A stretch of DNA of 64,000 nt, from positions 21,184,358-21,248,357 of the forward strand of contig OY987244.1 of the NCBI GenBank assembly GCA_963920765.1. The letters run 5' to 3'. The stretch comes from Ulota crispa (lineage: Eukaryota > Streptophyta > Bryopsida > Orthotrichales > Orthotrichaceae). The position numbers were made by a program, and so were the translations under genes. The notes below the pieces were generated by a model. It made no database searches. It was given only the letters and a program-made list of their open reading frames with translations, and was not told the origin of the DNA. Shown here piece by piece: positions 1 to 16,019 of the stretch; position 1 is the stretch's first letter, and every line of letters starts with the position of its first letter.

Positions 1-1105
1 TTCAAGTGTTCCTCTTAGTCAACCCGGGAATTCGACCGTGAGGAAAGGGCCAGTGGCGATTATCAAGGGAGTCGATTCTATTTTGAGTCCTGCTGTGAGA
101 GTTTCTGAATCTGGCACAAAATCCTCACCGTCTTTGTACATTACCTCGCCCAGTGCAAGGGCCAATAGTTTACAAAATCAAAGCGAGGCTCAGCCTCAGA
201 ATTTTGGAGATGCTTCGGGGAGTAGAGAGTTTTCCAACAAGCGCCCGGTTGTGAAGAGAGGTCGTGGGGATCCCAATGTTGCCGCACGACCTGACGTCAA
301 AGGTGATCAACTGAGTAACAGAAGTGCAGGCATAGATGGAAAGCAAATTACTGCTATAGCCGGGCCTCCTACACGGAATGTAGCTTGTAATACGGTTGAT
401 GATGACGATACTTTCTCAGAAGGAATGCTCCAGTCCAACACTCAGCCTCATCCCAGCACGGCAACGAAATTGTTAAAGTCTGTCATTAAGATGTTTGAGA
501 AGGAGGGCCGGAACCGGAAGAGCATGGAGGATAAGCTGATGAAATTGCAAGGGGCACTGGGGAGTCAGTGCGACTTAGGGCAAGTGGCGAAAGCAGGCAC
601 GAAGCGGAAAAGAGAGACATGGAAAGAGAAGGGCGATGGAGCATCGGAGGAGAAGAGAAAGAAACGAAACCGTCAGGGAAAAGAGTCTAAGAAAATGGTG
701 GCGAACTTGAGTCTTGATGATGCTGTAACTTCTCCGGCTTGCCCCTCTGAGGACAAGTTTCTTCTGCCGGAGAAAGAAGTGCAACAGAATGATATGCAGG
801 CACCCGGAGACGGTGAGCCTATTCAGGACAACAGGCTTTCGAAGATGATATCTACCCTTCAAGAGAGGTGCAGAGACGAAGGATTCTTTGAGACAACTGT
901 AGATGACCAGGTAAACCGAGATGTCCCTGGAGCTGAGGAATGCAAGGATGCTTCCAGTGATGTCGATATTTGCAATGATGATGTATCTAAAGATGGAACA
1001 GGTACAAACACAGATCTGGAGAGTACCGATGATGACTTGGGGGAAGATTGGTGGGCCAAAAAAGTGCTTCTATCACCAATTTCCAGTAGCGATCTCAATT
1101 CGTAG
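1..1105 (+). CDS. Lysine-rich, probably nuclear protein, 3' part of gene (5' truncated by window)
   Basis: The frame is open from base 2 to the stop at 1103-1105, so the apparent GTG/ATG starts inside it are not needed and this is most likely the last exon of a gene that begins left of the window. The visible ~368 residues are polar and low-complexity. A Lys/Arg-rich block near 590-700 (KRKRETWKEKG, EEKRKKRNRQGKESKK) looks like a nuclear or nucleolar localisation signal. It follows a predicted amphipathic helix (LLKSVIKMFEKEGRNRKSM) and precedes an acidic tail ending DDDLGEDWWAKK. I do not recognise the family. The helix-plus-basic-block arrangement recalls C-terminal tails of plant G-patch and nucleolar proteins, but that is only a resemblance. 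Codon use and the absence of stops over 1.1 kb support real coding. Confidence 0.7.
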   Translation, partial: SSVPLSQPGNSTVRKGPVAIIKGVDSILSPAVRVSESGTKSSPSLYITSPSARANSLQNQSEAQPQNFGDASGSREFSNKRPVVKRGRGDPNVAARPDVKGDQLSNRSAGIDGKQITAIAGPPTRNVACNTVDDDDTFSEGMLQSNTQPHPSTATKLLKSVIKMFEKEGRNRKSMEDKLMKLQGALGSQCDLGQVAKAGTKRKRETWKEKGDGASEEKRKKRNRQGKESKKMVANLSLDDAVTSPACPSEDKFLLPEKEVQQNDMQAPGDGEPIQDNRLSKMISTLQERCRDEGFFETTVDDQVNRDVPGAEECKDASSDVDICNDDVSKDGTGTNTDLESTDDDLGEDWWAKKVLLSPISSSDLNS

Positions 1106-2142
1106 TCGGATGTACTTCTCAAATTTTGGAGACCAGGCTGTGGATACCAGACTGGTATTTTCACAGACCCTTAATGGTGAAGCGATACAAGTTCTAAGAT
1201 TTTCTACTCGTAAGACAGTGAATCATCAGGTTCGTGTTTTAGAACCTTCATATGCGTTCACTTCATGTAGTCAACTGCACAACCATGTAGCGTTAGATAG
1301 TTGGATCTCTCTTTAGACTTATCTTTATCGAAGACCGGAATTGTATAACTTGTAGTTTGCTGGTTGCAAGGTGCAGACATTTACCGCAGTCCCTTGTGTA
1401 TATATATCACTCATTTATCAACAGAGTATGAGTGTCGTGCTTTCAAGTCAATGCTGGTGGATATGTATGCCACATTTTTTAGATAGACAGTGGTTAGTAT
1501 TTAGTCAAAGTTTTATGTAGGAATGCCATGCGTTACTCATTTTCACTTGTTACCTCGAAAGCTGTTCAAAAATTTTCAAAATGTTAAATATCCATGATCA
1601 TGTAAAGAAAAGCATCAAACTCACTGTTACAATTCGCTGATCTTTCAGATGCGCCACCATACATTCGACTTTCAGAGACGTTAATCGATTTGTTGGTGTC
1701 GAGCTAGACAACCGTCACACGTAATATGATGATCTCTGACTTCTTCCGGTATACGCTGGTAATTTTCTGTACTGACACTCTCCGAGTATCTAGAGTACGC
1801 ACATGCCAGTGCGACATTGGGCTATGTTCATTAAGGATTGCTTGAAAAAACTTTCACAGCTAGGATTTCTTTTTTAGTCCCTGTAAATTAGCCCTAGTTT
1901 TACATGAGACCTTACCTTGATGGAGAAGGGCTTCTATTTATGGAAACTTCTAGAAGTTTTGAGGGTCAAAAATCATCCAATGATGTTCAAGGGTCCGTCA
2001 AAAATTATCCAATGGCGGAAAAGATTCATCCTTGCTTCTCATTGGTTGGTTGTCTTTAACTGCACTCAACACTTTCACTTCTGCTTTCCTATTGGCTCTA
2101 ACTTTCACTTCATTTAATCTTTTTCAAAATGGATGCCTTTTA
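1106..2142. other. 3' flank and spacer without a recognised gene
   Basis: AT-rich sequence holding the likely 3' UTR of the upstream gene. The reading frames here are short. I see no RNA gene or repeat. Confidence 0.5.
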
Positions 2143-2152
2143 CTATAAATAC
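2143..2152 (+). promoter_or_regulatory. TATA-box-like promoter element
   Basis: CTATAAATAC lies about 160 bp upstream of the ATG at 2312. It is followed by a purine-rich initiator-like stretch and a pyrimidine-rich leader. Several CCAAT/ATTGG motifs lie at 1976-2095. Together they look like a plant core promoter for the downstream ORF. Confidence 0.45.
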
Positions 2153-2311
2153 TACAGCAGAGAGAGACGTCACTATTCCTTTCCATTTCCCTTCTTTTCT
2201 CCTCTTTCTAGCTCTCTGCAGTATTCTCCCTTTGTTGTCGCCTCTTTTAGCTCTCTGCAATATTCTCATTCAGCTTTTTACTATTTTGTTGGAGACGCTC
2301 TTTGATATGCC

Positions 2312-2797
2312 ATGGAGCTGACTATGCTCCTGACTCGTGAGGGTGACCTGAACAAGGACCCTCACATGCCAAAGAAATTCCTGAAGTTTTTTTGTGCTGC
2401 GGTGGCCTCACAAAGCAATCGGCGTTTGGCTATGGCCATGGATGCTGTGCTTAAGACCCAGAGCCACTCCATCTTGAAACAAGTTTTCATGATGCAAGAC
2501 TCTGAGGGTACAGGCCTCTGTATTTTGGTGGAGATGCTGGTGAAGTTTGATGCCCACCACTTGATGACCAACATTGTTCGGAAGGGCTTACTTGTGCTTG
2601 AGCATTTGGCAAAGCTCAATGTGGTGAAAGGCAGAAGACATGCCCACCACACTAGACGGGAGTGTTTGCAACGATATTTGCAAGAATTTTGCAACTCCCA
2701 ACAATACAAGCCCCCACAAGTTGGTGGACTTGCTATTGAAGCTCAAGTCCAGCCATTTAATGGCCGCCATTGCTTGGAAGGGCTTACTTGTGCCTGA
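2312..2797 (+). CDS. Hypothetical protein, 161 aa, possibly degenerate
   Basis: The ORF starts at the first good ATG after a TATA box and leader. It encodes a helical, His/Leu-rich protein with no signal peptide. Residues about 70-108 contain KGLLVLEHLAKLNVVKG. A near-identical peptide, KGLLVPEHLAKLNLVKG, is encoded 196 bp downstream in a different frame and is followed directly by a stop at 2829. Because 196 is not a multiple of three, the duplicated module is out of frame in the present ORF. Either the gene is spliced or the duplication broke it. I do not recognise the family; a helical-repeat protein is possible. Confidence that it is translated as drawn is low. Confidence 0.35.
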   Translation: MELTMLLTREGDLNKDPHMPKKFLKFFCAAVASQSNRRLAMAMDAVLKTQSHSILKQVFMMQDSEGTGLCILVEMLVKFDAHHLMTNIVRKGLLVLEHLAKLNVVKGRRHAHHTRRECLQRYLQEFCNSQQYKPPQVGGLAIEAQVQPFNGRHCLEGLTCA

Positions 2798-2856
2798 GCA
2801 TTTGGCGAAGCTCAACTTGGTGAAAGGCTGATGACTAGCCCACCAGAATAGACAGG
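2535..2856 (+). repeat. Direct duplication, 196-bp offset
   Basis: About 125 bp at 2535-2660 recurs at 2731-2856; GAAGGGCTTACTTGTG is at 2581 and again at 2777. The copies have clearly diverged but preserve the encoded peptide better than the flanks. Confidence 0.75.
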
Positions 2857-5800
2857 AGTGCTAGCAAACACTATGAATGCTCATCAGGCTCATTCTTGTT
2901 AACTTGAAGCCATCACTGGCAGTTTTTTTGCATGGTATCTACCGCATTGTTGCGATCTGGTTTAATACTAGCAAAAATATACATGAGATGCACTCCGCAA
3001 TCATCACGCCGCTTGAGGTGGGGGTATTCATGGATGCATGGCTTTGCGCGTACAAGTCACTTATAACTCTATACTACGGATCGTTGACAAGTGAAGTTTA
3101 CCTTTGATGCAGGTTGCGCTTTGAAAGAGCAAGAAACAAATTGGACGTAGATATAGCCATGCTATTATGAACTTTGCTCAAGTGGAAATTCTCATTTCTG
3201 GGATCATCCTGGTGTGGTGGGCATAATCGCTTTCAGGTACCAAAGAAACGGTAGTCGGCAGCTAGGTAGCTGCCTTCGCAAAGAGACGCGTTATGAGTGT
3301 TTTTTGACGTTAAACAGTACTGGATAAGTTCAATCATTATCGACTTCCTATTAATGTTCAATATCAAAAAACAAATTTTATGAAATCATCTGAATCTGGG
3401 GAGTATTTTACTCTGAAGTTCTGGGCCATCATCAAGAGAAAAAAACTAGTATACGAACTAGTCCCATTTCATCTGTTTTCATGACACCGACAATCGATGC
3501 ATATGTAGTTGGAACTTATTTTCTCATGTGCGGTTCGGTCGTGTTATAAGATGCGTGTCTTGGCAGTGACTACTAGTAAACATCCAGAAACTAGTTGGAG
3601 TGACAGGAGTAGCCAGGGCCAATTGAATCCCACTTCTCGGAAGTGTTCTTTGGCAGGAATGTCAGCTTAGTAAATCAACCCTTTACCGATTTTGTCACTA
3701 CTCACCTCTCAAGGACGAATTGTTATTTAGGATATATCGTGCTGTTCTTTACCAGCTTTTTTAAATTAATCGTGCAAATGGGTGGTTTAATTCTAAGCCA
3801 TTGGGATAGGCCAGGGAGCTTATCTGGAAACTTCTTTATGATTTGGTTCTCAGAAGTTGTTGAAGTAAGAAAACTGCGATGAAATGTTTTCAAGCATGGG
3901 ACTCTTATTGGGATCTATTTCTGGCGTGGACGAAATAATGAAAATCTATGAGGATTGATTTGGAAAACTGGAATCTATTTGATGAAATTCTGAGCAAATA
4001 TAAGCTTTAGAGGAATGCGAGTTTAGATCGACTTACAGATCCAATGTTGACGGTCATCTGTCATTCTCTGTTGAGTACGTCCCAGAACATGCAATGCAAG
4101 GACCATTAAGTGCATTATGCACCACCTACTAATGGTGTACTTCATTGGTCTTTTAACTACCAATTTTTTACAATACCGAATGGCTATAAACTTTTAGTTA
4201 ATTTAACCTTTAGTTAATTTAATTTTTAGTTAATTTAACCTTTAGTTAATTTAATCATCACACAGTGATTTAATCATAACACTTCCACACAGCCAACTAT
4301 TAAAAGTGTTATTTGGTGTATGCAAAGTTATTAGCTCACTCATTTAAGATGCCATCATGACTGAATTTGGTGAGCACACTTCCACTTTCTCCTTGCAAAA
4401 TAGATTTTGTCTTTGCAAGACACTTTGTGAGTATATTAACCATCATTTCATACGTACCTATCATCAAATTAGCTTTATTTTGGTTCAAATTCTTCGAACT
4501 GAACTCCTTTACAGTTTTTTACTTGATTTAAAACACATTCGACTTCTCGACAAGGTCTTGTGTGACTCAAGGTTCCGAATGAATGACTTCGGACTACCTG
4601 ACACCAAGAGTCAAACCAAGAAAATTTAGGACCAAATTTTAGATTTTTATGAAGAAAATTGTTGGATTTTTAAGAGCTTCAAATGAGGAATCCAGAATAA
4701 GTAAGTCAAAATGATTTAGTGCTTAGAGCATTGTCACCGCAAATAGAAAGGCACACTTAACCTAAACCTTTGCAAGAGAACCTAGAGTTTGGGCCTCCAC
4801 TGCATATTTGCAACTGAGTCTTAGAGAATATAAAGAGCCGGTACAAGTTTTTGTTCATGCCATTGTGGAGGTCTTTCTTGACCACGCTAGAGCTCAAGGA
4901 AGGACTTGAATACTTTAATTATATTTGAAAGGTATTAAAGAGAAGAAGTTGAAAGGTATTGGCCACAGCAAGGGGCAAGAGGTTAGTGTGAGTGCAAAGG
5001 GAGTGTTTCAAAAATTGTGGAGCTGCTACTGCAAGCGACTTGCTTCTTGACTCTCTAAAACACCTTTCATGCTCTCCTTCAACCCTTGAAGGACCCTTAG
5101 GCTCTAGAGATACGATACCAAATACGGTCACAATCAATATTCAGAAGTTTGAATTAGCTGAAAATTAAGTGTTACAACCATACATATTGAAGGGTTGTAC
5201 AATGATAGGTGCATAATTTTTTTGGAAAACCCTCAGAGCAACTCAAATACGACTATATATATGTAGTTGTACATATGGCCAGAGATGGCCAATGGGCCGT
5301 TCAGGGGTTAAGTGAATGCAATGGAGCTACTCTTACATGACAACATTTTATTACAAAATTCTCTTGAAAATTAACAAACAACCCCATTTAATTTCTCCAA
5401 TCAAACTATTTTGAAACCAAGGTGCACCTTATTAAAACACAATATTTTAGAAGCACTTCTATTGATCCACTTATGTTCCATTTCATTTTCTTCCCTAGCC
5501 TTTCCTCTTATTCTTTTACATGAATGCTCCAAGAATGACTCACTTCTTTGGCTACCTTTCCTTACTTCATGTTGTGTTGTTCAATGGCTTCATAAAAAAA
5601 ATTCAACATTCAAATTGGATCCAAGACCTTCAAGCTACAATTTACAACCATGTTAAATTTTGTGGTACATCTCAAGTCCAATATACGGTATAATATGGAG
5701 TTGTCTACACTTGGACTTACACTGTCTTGATTCCTGTCGTAAAGTGACCCTTACTCTTTATATAATAAAAGTTTAGGTATTTGTTGTACCAACGGAGGCA

Positions 5801-6268
5801 ACAACTTGATTCAAAGTAAAAGTCTTGGTGTAAACCATTTTACAAATGTATCCCTCTTTCCCCTAATGGTCCTTATCTAAAAGGACTCGGTATAAACCAC
5901 TTTATGCATGCACCCCTCTCTCATGTGATGGTTCACAATAAATTATAAAAGATCATTTGAAGTTACACCACAACACTCTTTTAACCAATTAGATTGAGCT
6001 GCTTCATCGGACATAAACAACATATTCATATTACTGGCAGTTGCACCACAACACTCTCAACCAATCAGAATGCGGATGTATTCTTTTATATATATAAGAT
6101 AAGCTCAAAAACTCTTATGTCTCTAAGTAGGACCTTCAATTGATTTTCGGCACTTACCAAAATCAAACATCAAATATTAAATTCCTCAACTCCAGTAGAG
6201 CACCACAAGCTACGAACTAATATGTTACATTCCAATATCAATAAAACAAAAAAATCATGTTACTACTA
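2857..6268. other. Gene-free AT-rich spacer
   Basis: No coding region is supported. It contains the 16-bp tandem repeat at 4192-4255 and a lone right end of a TTAA-type element near 5285-5305 (CCGTTCAGGGGTTAA). It also has two copies, 85 bp apart, of a GTTRCACCACAACACTCT motif near 5964 and 6050. Nothing else is recognised. Confidence 0.5.
4192..4255. repeat. 16-bp tandem repeat, four units
   Basis: Four contiguous units of YTTTAGTTAATTTAAY. Units 1/3 and 2/4 are identical, so the array is also an exact 32-bp dimer repeated twice. Confidence 0.9.
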
Positions 6269-11141
<4,873 letters not shown>

Positions 11142-11399
11142 TGCAATCTGCGAGAAAGCGCGAGAGAGAAAGAGAGAGAGAGGGGGGAATTCCGCAAGAC
11201 AGTCAGCTTAAGTTACAAGAGAAGTGCTGTGCTGGTTGGATGTTGCAGAATTGAAATGCTCACGATTGGAGGATTGTGCGATGGTCGGGACTCGGGAGGA
11301 GGTGGCCGTGCGGTGCAAGTCCCGGAGGTACTTTGCTTAAACCCTACACCCTCCGTAAGCTTAGTCCGTGCTCCCCACTGGAAAAGCTATGGAGCGATT
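11142..11399. promoter_or_regulatory. 5' flank of the RlmN-like gene
   Basis: The region lies upstream (minus strand) of the putative ATG at 11141 and is GC-richer than the neighbouring spacer. It carries a GAGA tract at 11162-11186. It ends at the transposon boundary at 11400, so the element limits the proximal promoter to roughly 260 bp. No clear TATA box is seen. Confidence 0.4.
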
Positions 11400-12253
11400 C
11401 ACTACACTAATCATGGTATTTAGTGTTGGCAACACTAATCATGGTAATGAGTGTTGGCAACACTAATTACAAACCCCAACATTAAATGTCAATAATTCTC
11501 TTAATGTTACAATCACTAAATGTCAATCTATGCACTATTTGTTAACTACTGTAATTTTTGGGAGTAATTTTTTTACAAGTTTATATTTAGTGTTAGAAAT
11601 TAGTTCATTTTTATTACAACAAATAAATATAAATTAAATTCATGAGTTAATATTTAAACAAGTATTTGGCGCAGATTACAAACATGGGTTGAATTGAGTT
11701 TGTCCATTAGATTAAAATAATTATCACCATTCATTGATGAAAAATGATAAAAATAATCCAAAAATCCAAAAAAACAAATAAAAACAAAAAAAACAAAAAT
11801 TGTTGTAGTTTCTTAAAAAATATTTTTTTGTTAAATAAAAAGTTAATTTTTCATTTAATGTTATAATATGATGTTCCCAAAGTTCCCAAAGTTCCAATAT
11901 GACGTTCCCAAAGTCCCAATGAAGTTTCCAAAGTCCCAATGAAGTTTCCAAAGTTCCAATGAAGTTCCCAAAGTTCCCCATGATATTCCCAAAGTTCCCA
12001 CATGATGTTCCCAAAGTTCTCATATGATGTTCCTACAGTTCTTAATGACATTCCCAAAGTTCTCATATGATGTTCACAAAGTTCCCACATGACGTTCCCA
12101 AAGTTCCCATAATTTGGAGGAGGCAACAAAAAGTGGTGTGCACAAAATGAAGACAACTCTAAATGCAAACTAGTTGAAATTTAGAGTGAGTGAAGTTAAA
12201 GTGCAAGCAACACTATTGGTACCATAACACTAAATACCATTATCAGTGTAGTG
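11400..12253. mobile_element. CACTA-like non-autonomous DNA transposon, copy A
   Basis: The left end reads CACTACACTAATCATGG and continues TATTTAGTGTT. The right end is its near inverted complement (CCATTATCAGTGTAGTG). There is no transposase ORF. The interior holds AT-rich DNA plus a ~20-bp minisatellite of GTTCCCAAAGTTCC units. A second copy lies at 36652-37463 in the opposite orientation. Flanking 3-mers (ATT left, GTA right) do not match here. The right end abuts another MITE, so the border is uncertain by a few bases. Confidence 0.75.
11868..12115. repeat. Degenerate ~20-bp minisatellite inside the CACTA-like element
   Basis: About a dozen units based on GTTCCCAAAGTTCCMAATGA. Read on the minus strand they give artificial open frames rich in GTLGTS/NFGN peptides. 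The array is also present in the second element copy (36783-36995), so it belongs to the element. Confidence 0.85.
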
Positions 12254-12646
12254 GTAGTCACGGTTGAGTTTCCATTTTCTCAATCTTCACAAAAAATCTA
12301 AGTGCCAAGCTGTCTGCACCAATTCCGTGAAGATTGAGAAAAAAAAATTCTCGCCTTCCAAGTGTAGAAAAAGGGTGTGAGAATTTTTTTTTTGTGAGAA
12401 CTCTTACCATTTACTTGCTCGTGAACTACTTTTGACCCTTGCTTTTTCTGCTCCTCCAATTGGTGACCGTGTTGCCTTCCTCTAAGTAAAACATTCTCCA
12501 TTCTTTCATTTTTCATCCTCCATTACCCACAAAAGGGGTGTCACACCTCCTTCTATGAAGAAGTGCTTCCAATGACTCCTACAATTGCTCAGCCATTTCT
12601 CAATCTTCACAGAAATCTCAATCTCACACCAACCGTGACTACCACT
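12250..12646. mobile_element. MITE of the RGKGGTAGTCAMG family, copy 1
   Basis: The left terminus AGTGGTAGTCACGGTTG is matched by the inverted right terminus CAACCGTGACTACCACT. A subterminal TCTCAATCTTCAC on the left recurs in direct orientation near the right end. It has no coding capacity. The interior GGGGTGTCACACC block is shared, reverse complemented, with the element at 58131-58515. It sits directly against the CACTA-like element, suggesting nested insertion. Confidence 0.75.
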
Positions 12647-12709
12647 ACTGTCAGTGTGGATAGCCCTCGGAAGGCAGGCAATTGATACTCCCCCGGATGT
12701 GTCTTCTTT

Positions 12710-12992
12710 GTGGGTATCAATACTGACGTGTATCAATATCAAAACTGACGGGTATTGGTATCAAAATTGTCGGGTATTGGTACTAGAATGGTCCGGTATC
12801 GGTATCAATATTGTTGGGTATCAGTATCAGAGTTGTCAGGTATCGGTATTAGAATTGTTGGGTGTTGGCATCAGAATTGTTGGGTGTTGGCATCAGAATT
12901 GTTGGGTATTGATATCAGAATTGTCGGGTATCGGTATCAAAATTGTTGAATATAAACATCAACAATGGCGGGTACAAATATCAACATTGGCA
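12710..12992. repeat. 22-bp minisatellite, ~12-13 units
   Basis: Tandem units approximating GGTATCGGTATCAGAATTGT plus TG. Central units are nearly identical and edge units degenerate. The period is 22 bp, so reading frames rotate through the units; the open frames seen on the plus strand (GIGIRIVG-type peptides) are by-products. Confidence 0.9.
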
Positions 12993-13154
12993 ATGGGCAT
13001 GTACGGTTAAGGAGTCCATTTAGGATTCTCATGAGCTTAGATTTTTGGCTACAAATTTGTTGGCTCTAGAACAAAGTGAGAGGAGGCCTTTCATTGACAA
13101 ACATTACATTCAAGGAAGTTCGAGTATGATCTTGATTTCAAAACTGAATAAATC

Positions 13155-13234
13155 TTAACCCTTTAACAACTGCATATATGTGAGATACACTGCAAATCAA
13201 CCTTATGATGGTCACGCGGCCGTTTAAGGGTTAA
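13155..13234. mobile_element. 80-bp TTAA-terminal mini-element
   Basis: Begins TTAACCCTTTAA and ends TTTAAGGGTTAA, giving inverted ends that include a TTAA on each side. It has only about 56 bp of interior. It belongs to the TTAA element family described elsewhere in the window. Confidence 0.65.
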
Positions 13235-14192
13235 AAAAAAAGTATGTAAATTATTCTCACACTACTTGGTATAAAAGACAAGTATTTTTTTGTTTTTGTT
13301 GATAAAAATTATTTGGCAATGAAGGTGGTAAGTATAGGTCATACAAGGCCATTGCTATTCAGAAAACAATGAGTACCGTACACAATAGTTTGGTTTTGAG
13401 GTTAATAGGTATTTTACAACCAAAGACATAAAATAAAACTATAAGGGTACAATTATTGAATTAGACTATAAAAACAATGAAGATGTGGGAAATCGTGAAT
13501 GCATGGTTCTTGATTTTGAGGTTGATAGACATTGTGCTAAAAGAAAAATTGTTGCCTTTTAGCAAAATTAGATCATTAAATGAAATACCTTAAGCATAGA
13601 ATTAGAACAAAGTTTGTGCTTTGGACAAGATTTTATGTGAAAATTCTTTAATCCTTAACCCTTTAGAGACCACCAAACAATATCTTAGTTCAAGAGAGTG
13701 CCAGTTTTTGAATAAAATTGCTCAATAATTTTGGAAAATGGTCTTAAAGAATGCTTGTGATCACAAGAATTTTGCATTCAACCAAAAAAACAACAATGGA
13801 ATTAAGTTTGTGAGTTGATAAATAATGGTGTTTATACAACATGGCCTCAAAATATGTAGTCATATATGGTCAAAGATGGATTAGAGCAGCAACACATACA
13901 ATACATCAAATATTCAAAAAGAATGTCAAATTTCAATTATGCTATCCTAAAAGTTTTCAAAATGCTCAAGAAATATGCTTGTATTGATTTTCTATATGAT
14001 AGTAGTATAAGTATAGTATTTGAAAATATATTGAAATGGTGCTATCATTTCATATTAAACTTATGAGTCCATGGAAATTCTCAAGACCTTACAAAGTCTA
14101 TGACTCTGCATACTAAGATGAATGATATTCTTCTAAATAATCAGAAATAATGTCTTCAGTCACCAATTTTTCCAACTAGGCTTATCTTATAA
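13235..14192. other. AT-rich spacer without recognised gene
   Basis: Only short frames are present. A loose left end of a TTAA-type element (CTTAACCCTTTAGAGACC) lies near 13647 with no partner found. Nothing else is supported. Confidence 0.5.
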
Positions 14193-15170
14193 GAGCATAG
14201 CCAATGCAACTATAACCAAGCCCATTATAACCCACATCTCATCAGAGGAAAAATGAGCTCAATAAAAGGCCCCTTATGCCTTGACAAACCACCCTATTTA
14301 TTTAGGTAGGAGAAGCATAGGTAAGGTACCTATACAAGTGTCTCTACCTTGTGTGAACTATTCAAGTGTACCATGGTACATAACAAAAGGATTGATGATG
14401 GAAAACAATATTATAACATGACAATGACAAATGCAAGGACCTTTAGTGGGATAGAAGAATAAATTAGGACTAGAATACCCAATCAAACAAGGACACTCAT
14501 CAAACAAAAAACATATAATATTGCAAAAAGAAATTATTCTCATGAAGTACTTGTAAGCGGGTATAGGGGATTAGTCTCTTTTTATTTGAAAAAGGACATT
14601 ACATTTAATAAATGCTTTTGACCCCTCCAACCACTTCCCATAGGGGCCTTCTCTTGAGCTCATTTTTCCTCTAATGAGTTTTTAATTAATAATTGATTGT
14701 AAAATAAAAATTATATTATTTGAATGGCAATATGGCATGACTTTTCTTGTTGTAAAATTATAATAAAATTTAGGTTTAGGATTTAGGGTGGTTTAGATAT
14801 ATGGCATCAAATGTTAGTTAGCTTCCAAAAAATTTAGAGGCCTCACCAAATTAAGCCTTTAAGGGGGAAAATCAGCCAAGCACACAGTATAAATGGCATT
14901 TATACTGTGTGCTTGGCTGATTTTCCCCCTTAAAGGCTTAATTTGGTGAGGCCTCTAAATTTTTTGGAAGCTAACTAACATTTGATGCCATATATCTAAA
15001 CCACCCTAAATCCTAAACCTAAATTTTATTATAATTTTACAACAAGAAAAGTCATGCCATATTGCCATTCAAATAATATAATTTTTGTTTTACAATCAAT
15101 TATTAATTATTAATTAAAAACTAGATGTGGGTTATACCGGGCCTGTTTACGGCTGCATTGGCGATGCCCT
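14193..15170. mobile_element. MITE with GAGCATMGCCAATGCA termini, carrying a nested foldback
   Basis: The left end GAGCATAGCCAATGCAAC and the inverted right end (GGGCATCGCCAATGCAGC on the minus strand) resemble the GGGCATCTCCAATG-type ends common to plant MITEs. Similarity continues inward through TATAACCCACATCT. A second inverted pair (GAGCTCATTTTTCCTCT around 14245 and 14656) lies inside. The 14679-15120 hairpin interrupts the right subterminal region: its right neighbour ATGTGGGTTATA continues what its left neighbour CTCTAATGAG begins, judging from the intact left end. Confidence 0.75.
14679..15120. repeat. Near-perfect ~217-bp inverted repeat (foldback) with almost no loop
   Basis: The arms 14679-14895 and 14897-15120 are reverse complements apart from one substitution and one ~7-nt length difference near the tips. 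The centre is AAATG-G-CATTT. There is no coding content. Arm identity this high implies a very recent origin or continuing homogenisation. If transcribed, it would form a long dsRNA stem suited to siRNA processing. Confidence 0.95.
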
Positions 15171-16019
15171 AAGGTGAATAGTCAGAGACTGACTGCGCTG
15201 GTCTGGACTCGTGAGTGCACTGCTCAGACAATACTTGCCACAGACAATCCCAGTATATTCTGTCGAGGATAAAATGGTATGGCAATGGTCATCTTATCTA
15301 TCTAATTTATGCCAAGGACGTAGAATCTTAGCTTTTGCATCTAGCATGTGCAGAGAATAGTTGCAGCAAAAGTCATTGTTGAGATGTCCTTCAATACCTG
15401 TCTATCTCTTTGTTCTAAATCCTAAACGACAGAGACATCTGAACTTGATTTGATCATCATAAGCTTAATACAAGAAAATTTGTACATGATATTCAAAAAC
15501 TCGGTTCTAAAAAAGGAGATTGTTTATGTGTATCTTACCATAGAAAGAGATTTCCGAGTTTATTTTCTTTCGTTCTTCTTCCTCAAGGAAAAACTGGTTC
15601 CAACTCATGAGACGTTCATACTCGCCATGATTAAAATGTTGGTTATAGCCTATTATGACGTTCGCCGTTAGAGAATTGATCTTTAGAAACCAATTCGGCC
15701 TAAAGCATAAGGTATGGAAGCTTAATCAAAGCCTAATCTCATCAAGAAAGAACTGAGCAATATGCAAGGTTTGCGAAAACACTAAAAATTTGAGATCACT
15801 TCAGATTACAAAACGTTGTGATTCAGAAAAGAGTTACCTATTGAAAAGATTAGTACTGCATAATTATTATCAAACTGAAGGCCTGGAGTTTTGGACTTCG
15901 TTCATCATGTCAGTACTGATGAAGAGCAGGAAAATATATTTTCTGCTGTAGTAACAGAGGTCCTAGAGTCCTACTAACTCAACTACATAGAATACTAGAC
16001 TTTTGGCCGACGTTCGAAA
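15171..16019. other. Spacer without recognised gene
   Basis: No supported coding region. The last ~100 bases are the likely 3' UTR of the minus-strand membrane protein gene. Confidence 0.5.

Noticed and set aside
2312..2797. Possible Ctf4/WDHD1 C-terminal helical domain in the hypothetical ORF
   Set aside because: Only vague helical similarity; no stretch aligned convincingly from memory.
11724..12168. Minus-strand ORFs of 99 and 105 codons rich in GTLGTS and NFGN repeats
   Set aside because: They read through the transposon's ~20-bp minisatellite. The peptide repeats are an artefact of the DNA repeat.
12654..13010. Plus-strand 118-codon ORF with IVGYRYQNC-type repeats
   Set aside because: It translates the 22-bp minisatellite, whose period rotates the frame. 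There is no start context or homology.
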